Source: DASXSB01 sp036506275 | Lineage (GTDB): Bacteria; Methylomirabilota; Methylomirabilia; Rokubacteriales; CSP1-6 | NCBI GenBank assembly: GCA_036506275.1 | Contig: DASXSB010000135.1 | Coordinates: 1 to 34,155, forward strand | DNA: 34,155 nt | Direction: 5' to 3' | In this document: positions 1 through 9,022 of the stretch, one piece after another | How the letters are laid out: every line of letters starts with the position of its first letter | How positions within the stretch are numbered: the first letter of the stretch is position 1 | Program-made: the position numbers and the translations under genes | Notes under the pieces: model-generated | What the model was told of the DNA's origin: nothing | Seen by the model: the letters and a program-made list of their open reading frames with translations, nothing else | Database searches by the model: none

Positions 1-1
1 G

Positions 2-499
2 GGCATCATCGGCGGCGGCGCCGCCACCATGGCGGAGGGACCGATCCACGGCTATCGTGAAGCGGCCGCCCGCGCCGGGCGCCCGCTCGCCCTCGGCGAG
101 AACCTCTGCCTCGGGATCTTCTTCCACATCGCGGAGACGCGGGAGAAGGCGATCCGCGAGATCACGCCCTACTACGAGGAGCACGTCAAGATGTTCGCGC
201 CGCTCGGCTTCGTGCCGGGCATCACGCGCGAGCAGGTCGAGGCGGCCGGGCGTCGCGGCGGCTGGGGCGCTGCCGGCGTGCCCACCGTCGAGCACTACAT
301 GAAGACGGGGGCGTGGTTCGCGGGCCCGCCCGAGGATCTCGTCGCCTATCTGAGAGATCTCGAGTCGCGCTTCCCCGGGCTCGAGTACGTCAACGTGAGC
401 ATCAGCATGGGCACGCCGAAGGCGGTCATGCTCGAGCAGCTCGCCTGGTTCGGCAAGGAGGTCATGCCGAAGTTCACGCAGCGCGACCGCGCATCGTGA
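2..499 (+). CDS. LLM-class (luciferase-like) flavin-dependent oxidoreductase, C-terminal part
   Basis: The frame is open to the left edge of the window, so this is the C-terminal part of a longer gene. The internal ATG at 29 has no Shine-Dalgarno and is not the likely start. The visible piece looks like the end of a bacterial-luciferase-family TIM barrel: a GIFFHIAET strand, then a helical segment with conserved aromatics (YYEEH), a 'GAWFAGPPEDLVAYLRDLE' stretch as in the substrate or cofactor selection helix of LLM proteins, and a final 'MLEQLAWFGKEVMP' helix typical of the C-terminus of this family. Members use FMN or F420 for oxidation or monooxygenation of small molecules; the substrate cannot be read here. 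The stop overlaps the GTG start of the amidase by 4 nt (GTGA), so the two are translationally coupled and probably work on the same compound. Confidence 0.75.
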   Translation, partial: GIIGGGAATMAEGPIHGYREAAARAGRPLALGENLCLGIFFHIAETREKAIREITPYYEEHVKMFAPLGFVPGITREQVEAAGRRGGWGAAGVPTVEHYMKTGAWFAGPPEDLVAYLRDLESRFPGLEYVNVSISMGTPKAVMLEQLAWFGKEVMPKFTQRDRAS

Positions 500-1911
500 G
501 CGACGACCTCTGCTTCATGAGCGCGACGGAGCTCGTCGCGCGCATCCGACGGCGCGACCTGTCCGTGACGGAAGTCGTCCAGGCGCATCTCGCGCAGATC
601 GAGCGCGTGAACCCCGCCGTCAACGCCGTCGTCACGCTCACCGCCGAGCGCGCGCTCGACGACGCGCGGGCCAAGGATGCCTCGCTCGCGCGGGGCGCGA
701 CGCCGGGCCCGCTCTTTGGACTTCCCATCGCGTACAAGGACATCGTGCCCACCCGCGGCGTGCGCACGACCTACGGTTCTCGGATCTATCGCGATCACGT
801 CCCGGACGAGGACGGTCTCATCGTCGAACGCCTGCGGGCGGCGGGGACGGTGATGATCGGCAAGACCAACACGCCCGAGTTCGCGACCGGCTCCCAGACG
901 TTCAACGAGGTCTTCGGACGGACGCTGAATCCCTACGACGTCAGCAAGACGTGTGGCGGCTCCAGCGGCGGCGCCGCCGTCGCCCTCGCGTGCGGGATGG
1001 TGCCGATCGCGGACGGAAGCGATCTCGGTGGCTCGCTCCGCAATCCCGCGAGCTTCTGCAACGTGATCGGTCTGCGGCCGGCGCCCGGCCGCGTGCCGTC
1101 GTGGCCGAGCGCAGCGCCGTGGTTTCCGTTCGCCGTGCAGGGACCGATGGCGCGCACGGTGGGCGACGCCGCTCTGCTGCTGAGCGCGATGGCCGGGCCC
1201 GATCCGCGCTCGCCGATCGCCATCGCCGAGCCCGGCGACCGTTTCCGGGCGCCACTTGGCCGTGATTTCCGCGGCGTGCGACTGGCCTGGAGCCGTGATC
1301 TCGGCGGGTTGCCGATCGACCGCCGGGTGACCGCGGTGCTCGACGCCCAGCGCAAGACGTTCGAGGCGCTCGGCTGCATCGTCGCGGAGGGGCAGCCGGA
1401 TTTCGGCGAGGCACGCACGATCTTCCAGGTGTGGCGCGCCTGGTACTACGGGCTCAAGTACGGTCCGTTGCTCGCGGAGCACCGTCACCAGATGAAGGAC
1501 ACCGTGATCTGGAACATAGAACAGGGCTTCAAGCTGAGTGGCCGCGATCTCATGGACGCGGAGGCGGACCGCGCGCGGCTCTATCACCGCGTGCGTGAGT
1601 TCATGGAAAGGCACGAGTTCCTGCTGCTGCCGGTCACCCAGGTCCCGCCCTTCGACGTCACCCAGCCCTATGTGACCGAGATCGACGGCATGAAGCTGCC
1701 GACGTACATCGACTGGATGCGCGCGTGCTCGGACATCACGGTGACGGGGCTGCCCGCCATCTCCGTCCCCTGCGGCTTCACCGACGACGGCTTGCCGGTG
1801 GGCATCCAGATCGTGGGCCGTCATCAAGACGAATGGGGCGTGCTGCAACTCGCGCACGCGTTCGAGGAGGCCACGGGATTCGGCCGCCGCCGCCCGCCGC
1901 TGTTCGGCTGA
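496..1911 (+). CDS. Amidase signature-family amidase
   Basis: 471 residues, a usual length for amidase-signature hydrolases that cleave amides to acid plus ammonia or amine. The catalytic triad is complete: Lys81 in AYKDIVP, cis-Ser156 in the CGGSSGG loop and nucleophile Ser180 in DLGGSLRNPA; the 24-residue spacing between the serines is that of the family. The start chosen is GTG 496, which overlaps the preceding stop (GTGA) and gives the common N-terminus 'DDLCFMSATELVARI'; the open frame back to 313 has no family resemblance. The following lyase-family gene is 23 nt downstream. Coupling to a luciferase-like oxidoreductase suggests catabolism of a nitrogenous or amide compound, but the substrate is unknown. 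Confidence 0.92.
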   Translation: MSDDLCFMSATELVARIRRRDLSVTEVVQAHLAQIERVNPAVNAVVTLTAERALDDARAKDASLARGATPGPLFGLPIAYKDIVPTRGVRTTYGSRIYRDHVPDEDGLIVERLRAAGTVMIGKTNTPEFATGSQTFNEVFGRTLNPYDVSKTCGGSSGGAAVALACGMVPIADGSDLGGSLRNPASFCNVIGLRPAPGRVPSWPSAAPWFPFAVQGPMARTVGDAALLLSAMAGPDPRSPIAIAEPGDRFRAPLGRDFRGVRLAWSRDLGGLPIDRRVTAVLDAQRKTFEALGCIVAEGQPDFGEARTIFQVWRAWYYGLKYGPLLAEHRHQMKDTVIWNIEQGFKLSGRDLMDAEADRARLYHRVREFMERHEFLLLPVTQVPPFDVTQPYVTEIDGMKLPTYIDWMRACSDITVTGLPAISVPCGFTDDGLPVGIQIVGRHQDEWGVLQLAHAFEEATGFGRRRPPLFG

Positions 1912-1934
1912 GACTGCGCATCACGGAGAAGACC

Positions 1935-2759
1935 ATGACAACGACGCAGAGCGAGAAAGCCCGGCGCTTCCGCGCCCTCCACGAGGGAGCGGGCGCCTTC
2001 GTGATTCCGAACCCCTGGGACGCCGGCTCCGCGCGCATCCTCGCCGGTCTCGGCTTCCAGGCGCTGGCGACGTCGAGCGGCGCCTCCGCGGGCATCCTCG
2101 GCCGGCGCGACGGCAAGGTCACGCGCGACGAGATGCTGGCGCAGGCCCGGGCCATCGTGGACGCGACCGATCTGCCCGTCTCCGCGGACATGGAGAAGGG
2201 ATTCGGCGATGCGCCGGCGGTGGTGGCGGAGACCATACGCCGGGCGGCCGAAGCGGGCCTGGTGGGCGGCTCCATCGAGGACGCCACCGGCGACAAGGAC
2301 AAGCCGCTCTACGATCGCGGCCAGGCCACGGAGCGGGTGGCGGCGGCGGTGGAGGCGGCGCGCGCGCTACCTATTCCGTTCACGGTGACCGCGCGCGCGG
2401 AGAATTTCCTGCGCGGCAACCCGAGCCTCGACGACACCATCGCGCGGTTGCAGGCGTTCGAGAAGGCCGGCGCCGACGTGCTGTTCGCGCCCGGGCTTCC
2501 CGATCTGGCCGCCGTGCGCGCCGTGTGCGTGGCCGTCGGCAAGCCCGTCAACTTCATGGTCGGCATCAGAGGGAAGTCGTTCACGGTGGCCGAGCTGGAG
2601 GCGGCCGGTGTCAAGCGCATCAGCCTCGCCACCTCGCTCTATCGGGCCGCGATGACGGGACTCGTCAACGCCGCCCGCGAGGTGAAGGACAAGGGGACAT
2701 TCGGGTACCTGGAACAGTCGCTCACCACGCCCGAGCTGAACGCCTTCATGCAGAGCTGA
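1935..2759 (+). CDS. Isocitrate lyase / PEP mutase family protein
   Basis: 274 residues, the length of the short PEP-mutase/isocitrate-lyase family, whose members make or break C-C or P-C bonds of small 2-oxo or 2-hydroxy acids (methylisocitrate lyase, oxaloacetate decarboxylase, carboxyphosphonoenolpyruvate mutase). The TIM barrel begins with the FVIPNPWDAGSA segment (residues 22-33). The SADMEKGFGD loop (Asp85) and GGSIEDATGD (Glu115, Asp116) provide the Mg2+ site. The catalytic-Cys loop KKCG of true isocitrate lyases is replaced by EKGFGD, so it is not a classical isocitrate or methylisocitrate lyase; a lyase, hydrolase or mutase on a C3-C5 acid is more likely. The ATG is preceded by GGAGAAG and lies 23 nt after the amidase stop, in the same probable operon. 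Confidence 0.87.
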   Translation: MTTTQSEKARRFRALHEGAGAFVIPNPWDAGSARILAGLGFQALATSSGASAGILGRRDGKVTRDEMLAQARAIVDATDLPVSADMEKGFGDAPAVVAETIRRAAEAGLVGGSIEDATGDKDKPLYDRGQATERVAAAVEAARALPIPFTVTARAENFLRGNPSLDDTIARLQAFEKAGADVLFAPGLPDLAAVRAVCVAVGKPVNFMVGIRGKSFTVAELEAAGVKRISLATSLYRAAMTGLVNAAREVKDKGTFGYLEQSLTTPELNAFMQS

Positions 2760-2777
2760 CGGGAGACGGAGGCCACC

Positions 2778-3572
2778 ATGGGAGTGCTGGTGACGGGAGC
2801 GGGCAGCGGCATCGGACGCGCCACGTGCTTGCGGTTGGCCCGCGACGCCGCGGAGCGGGGGACGGCGGCACGGGTGGCGGCCGTGGATCTTCCCGGTGTG
2901 GCCGGGCTCGACGCCGTCGTGGGTGAGCTCGGCAAGCTCGGCGCGGAGGCGGTGGCCCTGCGCGGCGATATGAGCACGGCCGATGCGCCGGGCCGTGTGG
3001 TGGCGGAAGCGGTCAAGCGGTTCGGCGGTCTCGACGGGCTCGTCAGCAACGCCGGCATCAATCGGCCGGGAACACTGCTCGAGTACGCGGTGGAGGACTG
3101 GGACCGGATGTTCGCGGTGAACACTCGCGCCACCTGGCTGCTCGCCAAAGCCGCTCACCCCGCGCTCAAGGCGACCGGCGGCGCCATCGTGGCCATCGGG
3201 TCGATGTCGGGATCCAATGCGCACGCCAACCTCGGCGCCTACGGGCCGAGCAAGGCGGCCGTGATCATGCTCGTGCGCGTGCTCGCCCAGGAGTTTGGCC
3301 GCGACGGGATCCGCGTGAATTCCGTGTCGCCCGGCATGGTGCGAACGGGGATGACCGAGCGCGTGTACCAGAATCCCGAGCTCGTCGCCGCGCGCGAGGC
3401 GCTGGTACCGCTGGGACGGGTGGCGACGCCCGAAGACATCGCGGACGTCGTGGCGTTCCTGCTCGGTCCCGACTCCCGCTACGTCAATGGCCACGATCTC
3501 GTCGTGGATGCCGGCATCAGCGGCAATCTGCTGGGCCGGCTGCCCGGGATCACGCAGATCACGCGCAGCTGA
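2778..3572 (+). CDS. SDR-family NAD(P)-dependent oxidoreductase
   Basis: 264 residues, a classical short-chain dehydrogenase. It has the dinucleotide-binding TGAGSGIG (residues 6-13), the NAG motif (Asn91), Asn115, and the catalytic Ser142, Tyr155, Lys159 (YGPSK). The C-terminal 'ATPEDIADVVAFLLGPDSRYVNGHDLVVDAG' is the standard end of the fold. An acidic residue in 'AAVDLPG' at the end of the second strand favours NAD+ over NADP+. The N-terminus is very short before the glycine motif. The start ATG has GGGAGACGGAGG upstream and lies 18 nt after the preceding stop. It probably oxidises a hydroxyl intermediate of the pathway encoded by this run; the substrate is unknown. Confidence 0.9.
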   Translation: MGVLVTGAGSGIGRATCLRLARDAAERGTAARVAAVDLPGVAGLDAVVGELGKLGAEAVALRGDMSTADAPGRVVAEAVKRFGGLDGLVSNAGINRPGTLLEYAVEDWDRMFAVNTRATWLLAKAAHPALKATGGAIVAIGSMSGSNAHANLGAYGPSKAAVIMLVRVLAQEFGRDGIRVNSVSPGMVRTGMTERVYQNPELVAAREALVPLGRVATPEDIADVVAFLLGPDSRYVNGHDLVVDAGISGNLLGRLPGITQITRS

Positions 3573-3615
3573 CGGTGCCGCACCGCGTCTAGCGTCGATG
3601 CCGGCGCAGGCGTAG

Positions 3616-3649
3616 CCTCCGGGGCTTGCGGGCCGTCACCCCGGGGAGG
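3616..3649 (+). promoter_or_regulatory. Possible hairpin that hides the ribosome binding site of the aldehyde dehydrogenase
   Basis: In the 82-nt gap before the aldehyde dehydrogenase, CCTCC (3616-3620) can pair with GGAGG (3645-3649) and the adjacent GGGG (3621-3624) with CCCC (3639-3642), leaving a 2-nt bulge and a 14-nt loop. The downstream arm contains the strong Shine-Dalgarno GGGGAGGA that serves the ATG at 3655. Such a structure would lower translation initiation unless opened. Chance pairing is common at this GC content, so this is only a candidate. Confidence 0.3.
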
Positions 3650-3654
3650 AACGC

Positions 3655-5109
3655 ATGAGCGACGACGTCAAGCGCATGTACATCGACGGCGAGTGGACGC
3701 TCGCCGAAGGCGGCGCCGCCTTCGATGTCCTGAACCCGGCCGATCAGACCGTAGTAGCGTCGGTGGCGAACGGCGCCACCCCGGAGATCGATCGCGCCGT
3801 CAGCGCCGCGCATCGCGCGTTCGGGGAGTGGTCGTCGGTCCCCGCGAAGGAGCGGGGGCGCGTGTTGCTCGGCCTCCAGGCGCTCATGGAGCAGCGCCGC
3901 GACGAGCTGGCCCGCCTCGTCACGCTCGAGAACGGCAAGCCGTTCGAGGAGGCCAGGAAGGAAGTCCAGTTCGCGCTCGGCTACTTCGGCTGGTTCGCCG
4001 AAGAGGCGCGGCGCGTGGCCGGCGAGTGGGTGTCGTCCCCGCAGCCGGCCAAGCGGTACTGGGTGCTTCGCCAGGCCATCGGTCCCGTCGCTGCCGTCAC
4101 GCCGTGGAACTTCCCGGCCACCATGGTGACCCGCAAGATCGCACCTGCGCTCGCGGCCGGGTGCACGGTCGTCCTGAAGCCGGCGTCCGCGACACCACTC
4201 ACCGCGCTCGCCATCGCGAAGATCGCGGAGGAGGCGGGGTTGCCGCGCGGTGTCCTCAACGTGCTCACGACGAACCGGTCGCGGCTCGTCGGCAACGAGC
4301 TGCTCACGCATCCGCTCATTCGGAAGATCGGCTTCACGGGCTCCACCGAGGTGGGCAAGGGCATCATGGCGAGCGCCGCCCGCCACGTCACACGCCTGTC
4401 CTTCGAGCTGGGCGGCAACGCGCCGTTCATCATCTTCGACGACGCCGACCTTGCCGCCGCCGTCGAGGGCGCGGTGGCCATGAAGTTCCTGCGCGTGGGC
4501 GGGCAGTCGTGCATCTGCGCCAACCGCATCTACGTGCAGCGCGCGGTCGCCGAGGAGTTCATTCCGGCGTTCATCGAGGGGGTGAAACGGCTGAAGGTCG
4601 GGCCGGGGTTCGAGCCGGGCGTGCAGGTGGGACCGCTGATCAACGAAGAGACGCGCGCGAAGGTGGATCAGCTCGTGCAGGACGCGGTCAAGCGGGGCGC
4701 GCGGCTGGTGACGGGCGGTCACTATTTGAGCGACGGCGGCTACAAGAAGGGATTCTTCTACGCGCCGGCGGTTCTCCTCGACGTGACCGACGACATGCCG
4801 ATCGCCCAGGAAGAGATCTTCGGCCCCGCGGCGCCCGTGCTCGTGTTCGACACGGAGGCGGAGGTCATTCGCCGCGCCAACGCCACGACGTTCGGCTTGG
4901 CCGCCTACTTCTACACGCGCGACCCCGCGCGGGTGATCCGCGTGGCCGAACAGCTCGAGTACGGCCTCGTGGGCGCGAACGACGCCACCGGGTACACGCA
5001 CGAGATCCCGTTCGGTGGTTTCAAGGAGTCCGGTCTCGGTCGGGAAGGCGGGCACGCCGGCATCGAGGAATACACGGAGGTGAAGTCGGTCGTCGTCAAT
5101 CTCGCCTAG
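3655..5109 (+). CDS. NAD(P)-dependent aldehyde dehydrogenase, succinate-semialdehyde dehydrogenase-like
   Basis: 484 residues, full length for the aldehyde dehydrogenase superfamily (aldehyde to acid with NAD(P)+). It shows the VTPWNFP motif (Asn152), the coenzyme-binding VLKPAS (Lys175), GFTGSTEVGK (226-235), general base Glu251 in ELGGN, and nucleophile Cys286 in GGQSCICANR. The QSCICANR environment, the N-terminal 'YIDGEW' and the C-terminal 'EIPFGGFKESGLGREGG' place it closest to GabD-type succinate-semialdehyde dehydrogenases, though the substrate could be another semialdehyde. The ATG is preceded by a very strong GGGGAGGA. It follows the SDR by 82 nt, the largest gap in this run, so it may have its own promoter. 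Its TAG stop shares the palindrome CTAG with the stop of the convergent gene. Confidence 0.93.
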   Translation: MSDDVKRMYIDGEWTLAEGGAAFDVLNPADQTVVASVANGATPEIDRAVSAAHRAFGEWSSVPAKERGRVLLGLQALMEQRRDELARLVTLENGKPFEEARKEVQFALGYFGWFAEEARRVAGEWVSSPQPAKRYWVLRQAIGPVAAVTPWNFPATMVTRKIAPALAAGCTVVLKPASATPLTALAIAKIAEEAGLPRGVLNVLTTNRSRLVGNELLTHPLIRKIGFTGSTEVGKGIMASAARHVTRLSFELGGNAPFIIFDDADLAAAVEGAVAMKFLRVGGQSCICANRIYVQRAVAEEFIPAFIEGVKRLKVGPGFEPGVQVGPLINEETRAKVDQLVQDAVKRGARLVTGGHYLSDGGYKKGFFYAPAVLLDVTDDMPIAQEEIFGPAAPVLVFDTEAEVIRRANATTFGLAAYFYTRDPARVIRVAEQLEYGLVGANDATGYTHEIPFGGFKESGLGREGGHAGIEEYTEVKSVVVNLA

Positions 5110-5669
5110 CAGCGGTTTTCGATCGCCCGCGCCACCCACGTGTGGCACGTATTGAATGCGTGAAAGGAGCCCTCGGCGCGATAGAACCAGCCACCGCCGT
5201 AGAGGCTGGGACCGAGCCGGAGGAGGCCGCCCTCCGTCGCCCGTGTGAAACTCCTGGCCACGAACGCGAGCGTGGCCTCGTACCCCGCTTCGTCCATCCA
5301 CACCTCGACGATGTCGCTCCCGGGAAACGACTCGCGGGGCGGGCGCGCGAGCGGGACCACGTGAAGCACGCTGGCGTTCGGCCGCAGTAATGCGCGGAGC
5401 GCCATGCCCGATGTTCCCGAGGCCGCTTGATAGAAACGCTCCTCGCCCCAGCCCACCTCCACGAGTCCGGCCTCGCCGATGTCGGCGGCGAGCGGCGGCA
5501 GGAGCTTCACGAGATCGTGGGTGTTGATGACGATTCCGCTGTGCCATCCGTGGCTGACGACGAAGACCCCGTGTGACGGCTCGCACGTGACCGGCGTTTC
5601 CCGATAAACGGCGGGCGACGCACAGCCTTCCAGAAAGAACACGACGACGGTGAGACGGGCCATCCACAT
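5106..5669 (-). CDS. DUF2459 / TIGR02117-like protein, probable exported or lipid-anchored
   Basis: 187 residues of unknown biochemical function. It resembles the DUF2459 (TIGR02117) family through the N-terminal 'FVVSHGWHSGIVINTHDL' stretch, the 'VEVGWGEERFYQ' block, and the C-terminal segment with Cys and His in FNTCHTWVA, a layout suggesting a Cys/His papain-like or NlpC-like fold. A hydrophobic start (LTVVVFFLEGC, Cys16) looks like a lipoprotein signal, but the lipobox LEGC has Glu at -2 and is atypical. ATG 5669 or the in-frame ATG at 5663 could start it; neither has a strong Shine-Dalgarno. It lies 44 nt downstream of the cyclase/AAA gene and may be the last gene of that operon. The stop overlaps the opposing aldehyde dehydrogenase stop by 4 bp. 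Confidence 0.75.
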   Translation of the reverse strand: MWMARLTVVVFFLEGCASPAVYRETPVTCEPSHGVFVVSHGWHSGIVINTHDLVKLLPPLAADIGEAGLVEVGWGEERFYQAASGTSGMALRALLRPNASVLHVVPLARPPRESFPGSDIVEVWMDEAGYEATLAFVARSFTRATEGGLLRLGPSLYGGGWFYRAEGSFHAFNTCHTWVARAIENRC

Positions 5670-5713
5670 GAGCTGTAATCAGCGGCGCCCGTGGATCAGC
5701 GCGCGGCGGAAGT

Positions 5714-8700
5714 CTATCGCGGCAGGCGCTCCATGAGCGCTTTCGCCTCCGCCACTTCGGTCAGCTCGCCTTCACCGAACCCGCGCAACGCGGGAACGAG
5801 GACGCTGCGCGCGACGTCGTGCCGATCCTGGGCGGCGAGGAGCCTGGCGAGCGCGGAGGCGGCGCGCAGCTCCCAGAACCGTGCGCCGCGGGCGCGGGCG
5901 AGCGCGAGGGCCTGATCGAGGCACGCCTGCGCGCCCGCGATGTCCGGGGACGACCGCGACTGGAGAATCTCCGCCTTCACGCGCAGAACCTCCGATTCGT
6001 ACCAGACGTCGCCGGTACGGGCCACGGCCTCGATCGCCTCCTCGATGGCGTCGAGGGCCGCGCCGGCACGTCCCGCCGCGAGCAATGCCTCCGCGCGCAC
6101 GGTGAGGCGGTGCGGGAGGTGATACCGGATGCCGCTCGTGCGGAGAGCGGCGAGACCATCCTCGACGGTCCCGAGGCCGGCGTCGATCTCCCCGTGCACC
6201 ACGCGCGCCCAGCCCAGCATCATGAGCGCCCACGCCTTGTAGTGTGCGATGCCCTTTTCGGACGCGATCTCGAAGACGCGCTGGGAGCGGGCGGCCGCCT
6301 CCCGCGGCTCGCGCAGGATGTGGTTCAGCTCCGCGCGGTACACGTCGGCATGGGCGACGCTCGGCACGTGATCGACACGCGCGGCGAGCGCGAGGGCGGC
6401 GTCGCTGAGCTCCCGCGATCGATGCAGATTGCCACGCACGAGCTCCGTCAACGCCCCGATGCTCTGCGCGCACACGCAGGGATCGTGGCCGCCGTAGACG
6501 AGCGCGTGCTCGCGATCGGTCTCCAGCCGGTAGAGCGCGACGCCCGCGTCGATGTGCTCGATCGTCTTGGCGAGCTCGCCGTCCGAACACATGGTCGAGC
6601 CGGCCGCGTGGTGCGCCTGCAGGAGGAGACTCCGGTCGTCCCGAGCGTGGAGGAGCGCGAAGAGCTGACCGAGCAGATCGCGCGCGAGCTCGGCTTCGCC
6701 GCCGGCGTGGGCCACCAGCCAGCGGCCCCAGACGGCGGGGAACACATCCACCGATCGCCCGGTCTCCTGAGCCAGCTCGAGCGCGCGCGAGTACGCCTCG
6801 CGCACTTCCGGCGCGTCCCACCCGCGCGTCGCCATCAGCGCGGGACCGAGCGTGATCAGGACCGACAGCTCCTGGCCGGCACGCTCGCCGCTCGGGGGCT
6901 GCTTGGCGAGGAGGGCGAGGCTCCGACGGAGATGCTCGACCGCTTCGAGGTTGGCGGAGCGCTGCGCCGCCCGCTGCCCGGCACGGTGCCAGTACGGAAG
7001 GGCGCGATCATCCGCGCCGGCCTCGGTGAAGTGGTGGGCGACGGTCTCCGGTTCGCCGTGCGCCGCCTCCGCGAACCGTCGCTCCAGTGCCTCCGCGATG
7101 CGCAGGTGATAGCGGCGCCGGGTGGCGTTGAGCAGCGACTGATAGGCGGCTTCCTGGATGAGCGCGTGGCGGAAGTACTGTACCGTCCGCGCCGCGTGAG
7201 CGCGCGCGCCGACGAGTTGCGCTTCCCGGAGCCGCTCCAGGCCCTCGTGGCGGACGTGCGCGGGCAGATCCGTGATGGCCGACAGGAGCTCCTCGTCGAA
7301 CTCCCGCCCGATGACGGAGGCCGCTTGCGCGATTTCCTTGGCGCGTCCGAGACGGTCGAGGCGGCCCATGAGCGAATCGCGAAGCGTCGCGGGAATCACG
7401 CGCAGCCGCCCCTCCGGCCCGCCCGCGCCTCGCTCGACGTCGGATTCGATCGCCGCCTTGGTGATTTCCTCGACGTAGAGCGGGATCCCGGCCGCGCGCT
7501 CGACGATCTGCTCCACGAGGGCGGGCGCCAGTACGCCCGCACCGGCGACGTGGGTGACGAGCTCGGCGGTTTCCCGGCGCGCGAGGTGATTCAGCGTCAG
7601 GTGAGTGACGTGCGGCAGCCGCGTCCACGCCGCCGTGAATTCGGGGCGAGCGGTGACGAGCAGGAGCGCGCGCAGCCCCGGCATCCGGTCCACCAGCCGC
7701 TCCAGCAAGCTGGCGGAGCTGGGATCGATCCAGTGCACGTCCTCGACCACGAGGACGGTGGCGCCCGCCGCCGCCGCTCGGATGACGAGATCTTCGATGG
7801 CTCCGAACGTCTTGTCGCGCACCGCCGCCGGCGTGAGCTCGAGCGGCGGATAGCGAGACTCGAACGGAATGGAGAGGAGCGCGGCGAACAGCCCCAGCGT
7901 CTGGCGGTCATCGCCGACCCGGGCTAACCACTGCTCGAGCTTGTCGAGCTTGTGGGCGACGGGGTCGTCGGCCGAGATCGCGGCTGCGTTCCCGATGCTG
8001 GCCACGAAGGGGTGGAGCGCGCTGTGCTGATGATACGAGGAGCAGAAGAACCGCAGCGTCGCGGAAGCGGGGATGCGCGCCTGGTCCAGGAAACTCTCCG
8101 CGATCCGCGACTTCCCGATCCCGGGTTCCCCGGTCAGAACCACGATCTGCCCGTCGCCCCGGGCCGCTTGCTCCCAGCGCCGATGGAGCAGGGAGATCTC
8201 GGCCTCGCGGCCGATGAGCGGGGCCATCGTGCGCGCCGGCGCGCCCTTCGCGTGGTCGGGGCCGGTCGCTTCTCCGGTCACCTGCCACACGGCCATCGGA
8301 CGCTGGAAACCTTTGAGCGACTGGATGCCGAGACTCCGCCACCGGAAGCCGCGCTCGGTGAGCCGATGCGTCGCATCGCTCACGACGACCGTTCCCGGTT
8401 CCGCCAAGGCTTGAAGTCGCGCGGCCAGGTTGGGCGCGTCACCGAGCGCGAGCTGCTCGGGCTTGGCGGCGCTTCCCACGGCGCCGACGACGACCATGCC
8501 GGTGTGGACGGCGACCCGCACCGATAGGTTCAGGGGAGCGACCGCCTCCACGATGCCGAGGGCGGCTCGCACGCCGCGGCTCGGATCGTCCTCGTGCGCC
8601 TGCGGGTAGCCGAAGTAGACCAGCAGGCCATCACCGAGGTACTGCGCGACGTGGCCGTCGAACCGCGCGACGACGGCCGCGGACGCCTGCTGGTAGGCGC

Positions 8701-8992
8701 GGACGATGTCGCGCATGTCTTCCGGGTCCACCGCCGACGCAAGCGCGGTGGAACCGACGAGGTCGCAAAACATGACGGTGAGCTGTCGCCGCTCGCCATC
8801 ACTGGCGGCGGGAGCGGGAGCGGCACCTGTCTCGGCCTCCGCGCGCAGCGCCCCGCCGCACTTGATGCAGAACTTGTGCGTCGCCGCGTTCGACGTCCCG
8901 CACCGCGGACAGCGGGCGGCCAGGCGATCCCCGCATTCCGGACAGAATTCCGCGTCGGGAGGGGCGACGTGCGCGCAGCGACCGCACTGCAT
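5714..8992 (-). CDS. Zinc-ribbon / class III adenylate-guanylate cyclase / AAA ATPase / TPR protein
   Basis: 1092 residues in four parts. Residues 3-45 hold two zinc ribbons (Cys3/6/17/20 and Cys28/31/42/45). Residues about 68-240 form a class III cyclase domain with metal Asp77 (FCDLVGST) and Asp121 (YLGDGLLVYFG) and the transition-state pair Asn188 and Arg192 (APNLAARL), so it may be active. An AAA/STAND-type ATPase follows, with Walker A GEPGIGKS (288-295) and Walker B LVVEDVHW (414-421). The long helical C-terminal half looks like tetratricopeptide repeats, which bind partner proteins. No DNA-binding domain is visible. Such proteins are thought to be signal-transducing NTPases, with the ligand unknown. 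The ATG at 8992 lies 30 nt after the SDR stop, suggesting co-transcription with SDR, HD protein and PEP-CTERM gene. A paralogue is at 21934-25281. Confidence 0.92.
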   Translation of the reverse strand: MQCGRCAHVAPPDAEFCPECGDRLAARCPRCGTSNAATHKFCIKCGGALRAEAETGAAPAPAASDGERRQLTVMFCDLVGSTALASAVDPEDMRDIVRAYQQASAAVVARFDGHVAQYLGDGLLVYFGYPQAHEDDPSRGVRAALGIVEAVAPLNLSVRVAVHTGMVVVGAVGSAAKPEQLALGDAPNLAARLQALAEPGTVVVSDATHRLTERGFRWRSLGIQSLKGFQRPMAVWQVTGEATGPDHAKGAPARTMAPLIGREAEISLLHRRWEQAARGDGQIVVLTGEPGIGKSRIAESFLDQARIPASATLRFFCSSYHQHSALHPFVASIGNAAAISADDPVAHKLDKLEQWLARVGDDRQTLGLFAALLSIPFESRYPPLELTPAAVRDKTFGAIEDLVIRAAAAGATVLVVEDVHWIDPSSASLLERLVDRMPGLRALLLVTARPEFTAAWTRLPHVTHLTLNHLARRETAELVTHVAGAGVLAPALVEQIVERAAGIPLYVEEITKAAIESDVERGAGGPEGRLRVIPATLRDSLMGRLDRLGRAKEIAQAASVIGREFDEELLSAITDLPAHVRHEGLERLREAQLVGARAHAARTVQYFRHALIQEAAYQSLLNATRRRYHLRIAEALERRFAEAAHGEPETVAHHFTEAGADDRALPYWHRAGQRAAQRSANLEAVEHLRRSLALLAKQPPSGERAGQELSVLITLGPALMATRGWDAPEVREAYSRALELAQETGRSVDVFPAVWGRWLVAHAGGEAELARDLLGQLFALLHARDDRSLLLQAHHAAGSTMCSDGELAKTIEHIDAGVALYRLETDREHALVYGGHDPCVCAQSIGALTELVRGNLHRSRELSDAALALAARVDHVPSVAHADVYRAELNHILREPREAAARSQRVFEIASEKGIAHYKAWALMMLGWARVVHGEIDAGLGTVEDGLAALRTSGIRYHLPHRLTVRAEALLAAGRAGAALDAIEEAIEAVARTGDVWYESEVLRVKAEILQSRSSPDIAGAQACLDQALALARARGARFWELRAASALARLLAAQDRHDVARSVLVPALRGFGEGELTEVAEAKALMERLPR

Positions 8993-9022
8993 GGTGCCGG
9001 AAGCTTACTCCGAAGCGACGAT

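Noticed and set aside
313..495. Longer start for the amidase.
   Set aside because: The added segment is an alternate-frame reading of the luciferase-like gene, and GTG 496 in the GTGA overlap gives the family-typical N-terminus.
3589..5667. 692-codon open frame on the minus strand, antisense to the aldehyde dehydrogenase.
   Set aside because: It is a GC-driven shadow: Arg/Gly/His-rich composition, no recognisable domain, and the plus-strand gene is a complete aldehyde dehydrogenase.
5819..7927. Long plus-strand open frames antisense to the cyclase/AAA genes (also 22186-25341).
   Set aside because: Their composition is low-complexity Arg/Ala/Gly/His with no family motifs; the opposite strand encodes clear zinc ribbon, cyclase and Walker motifs throughout.
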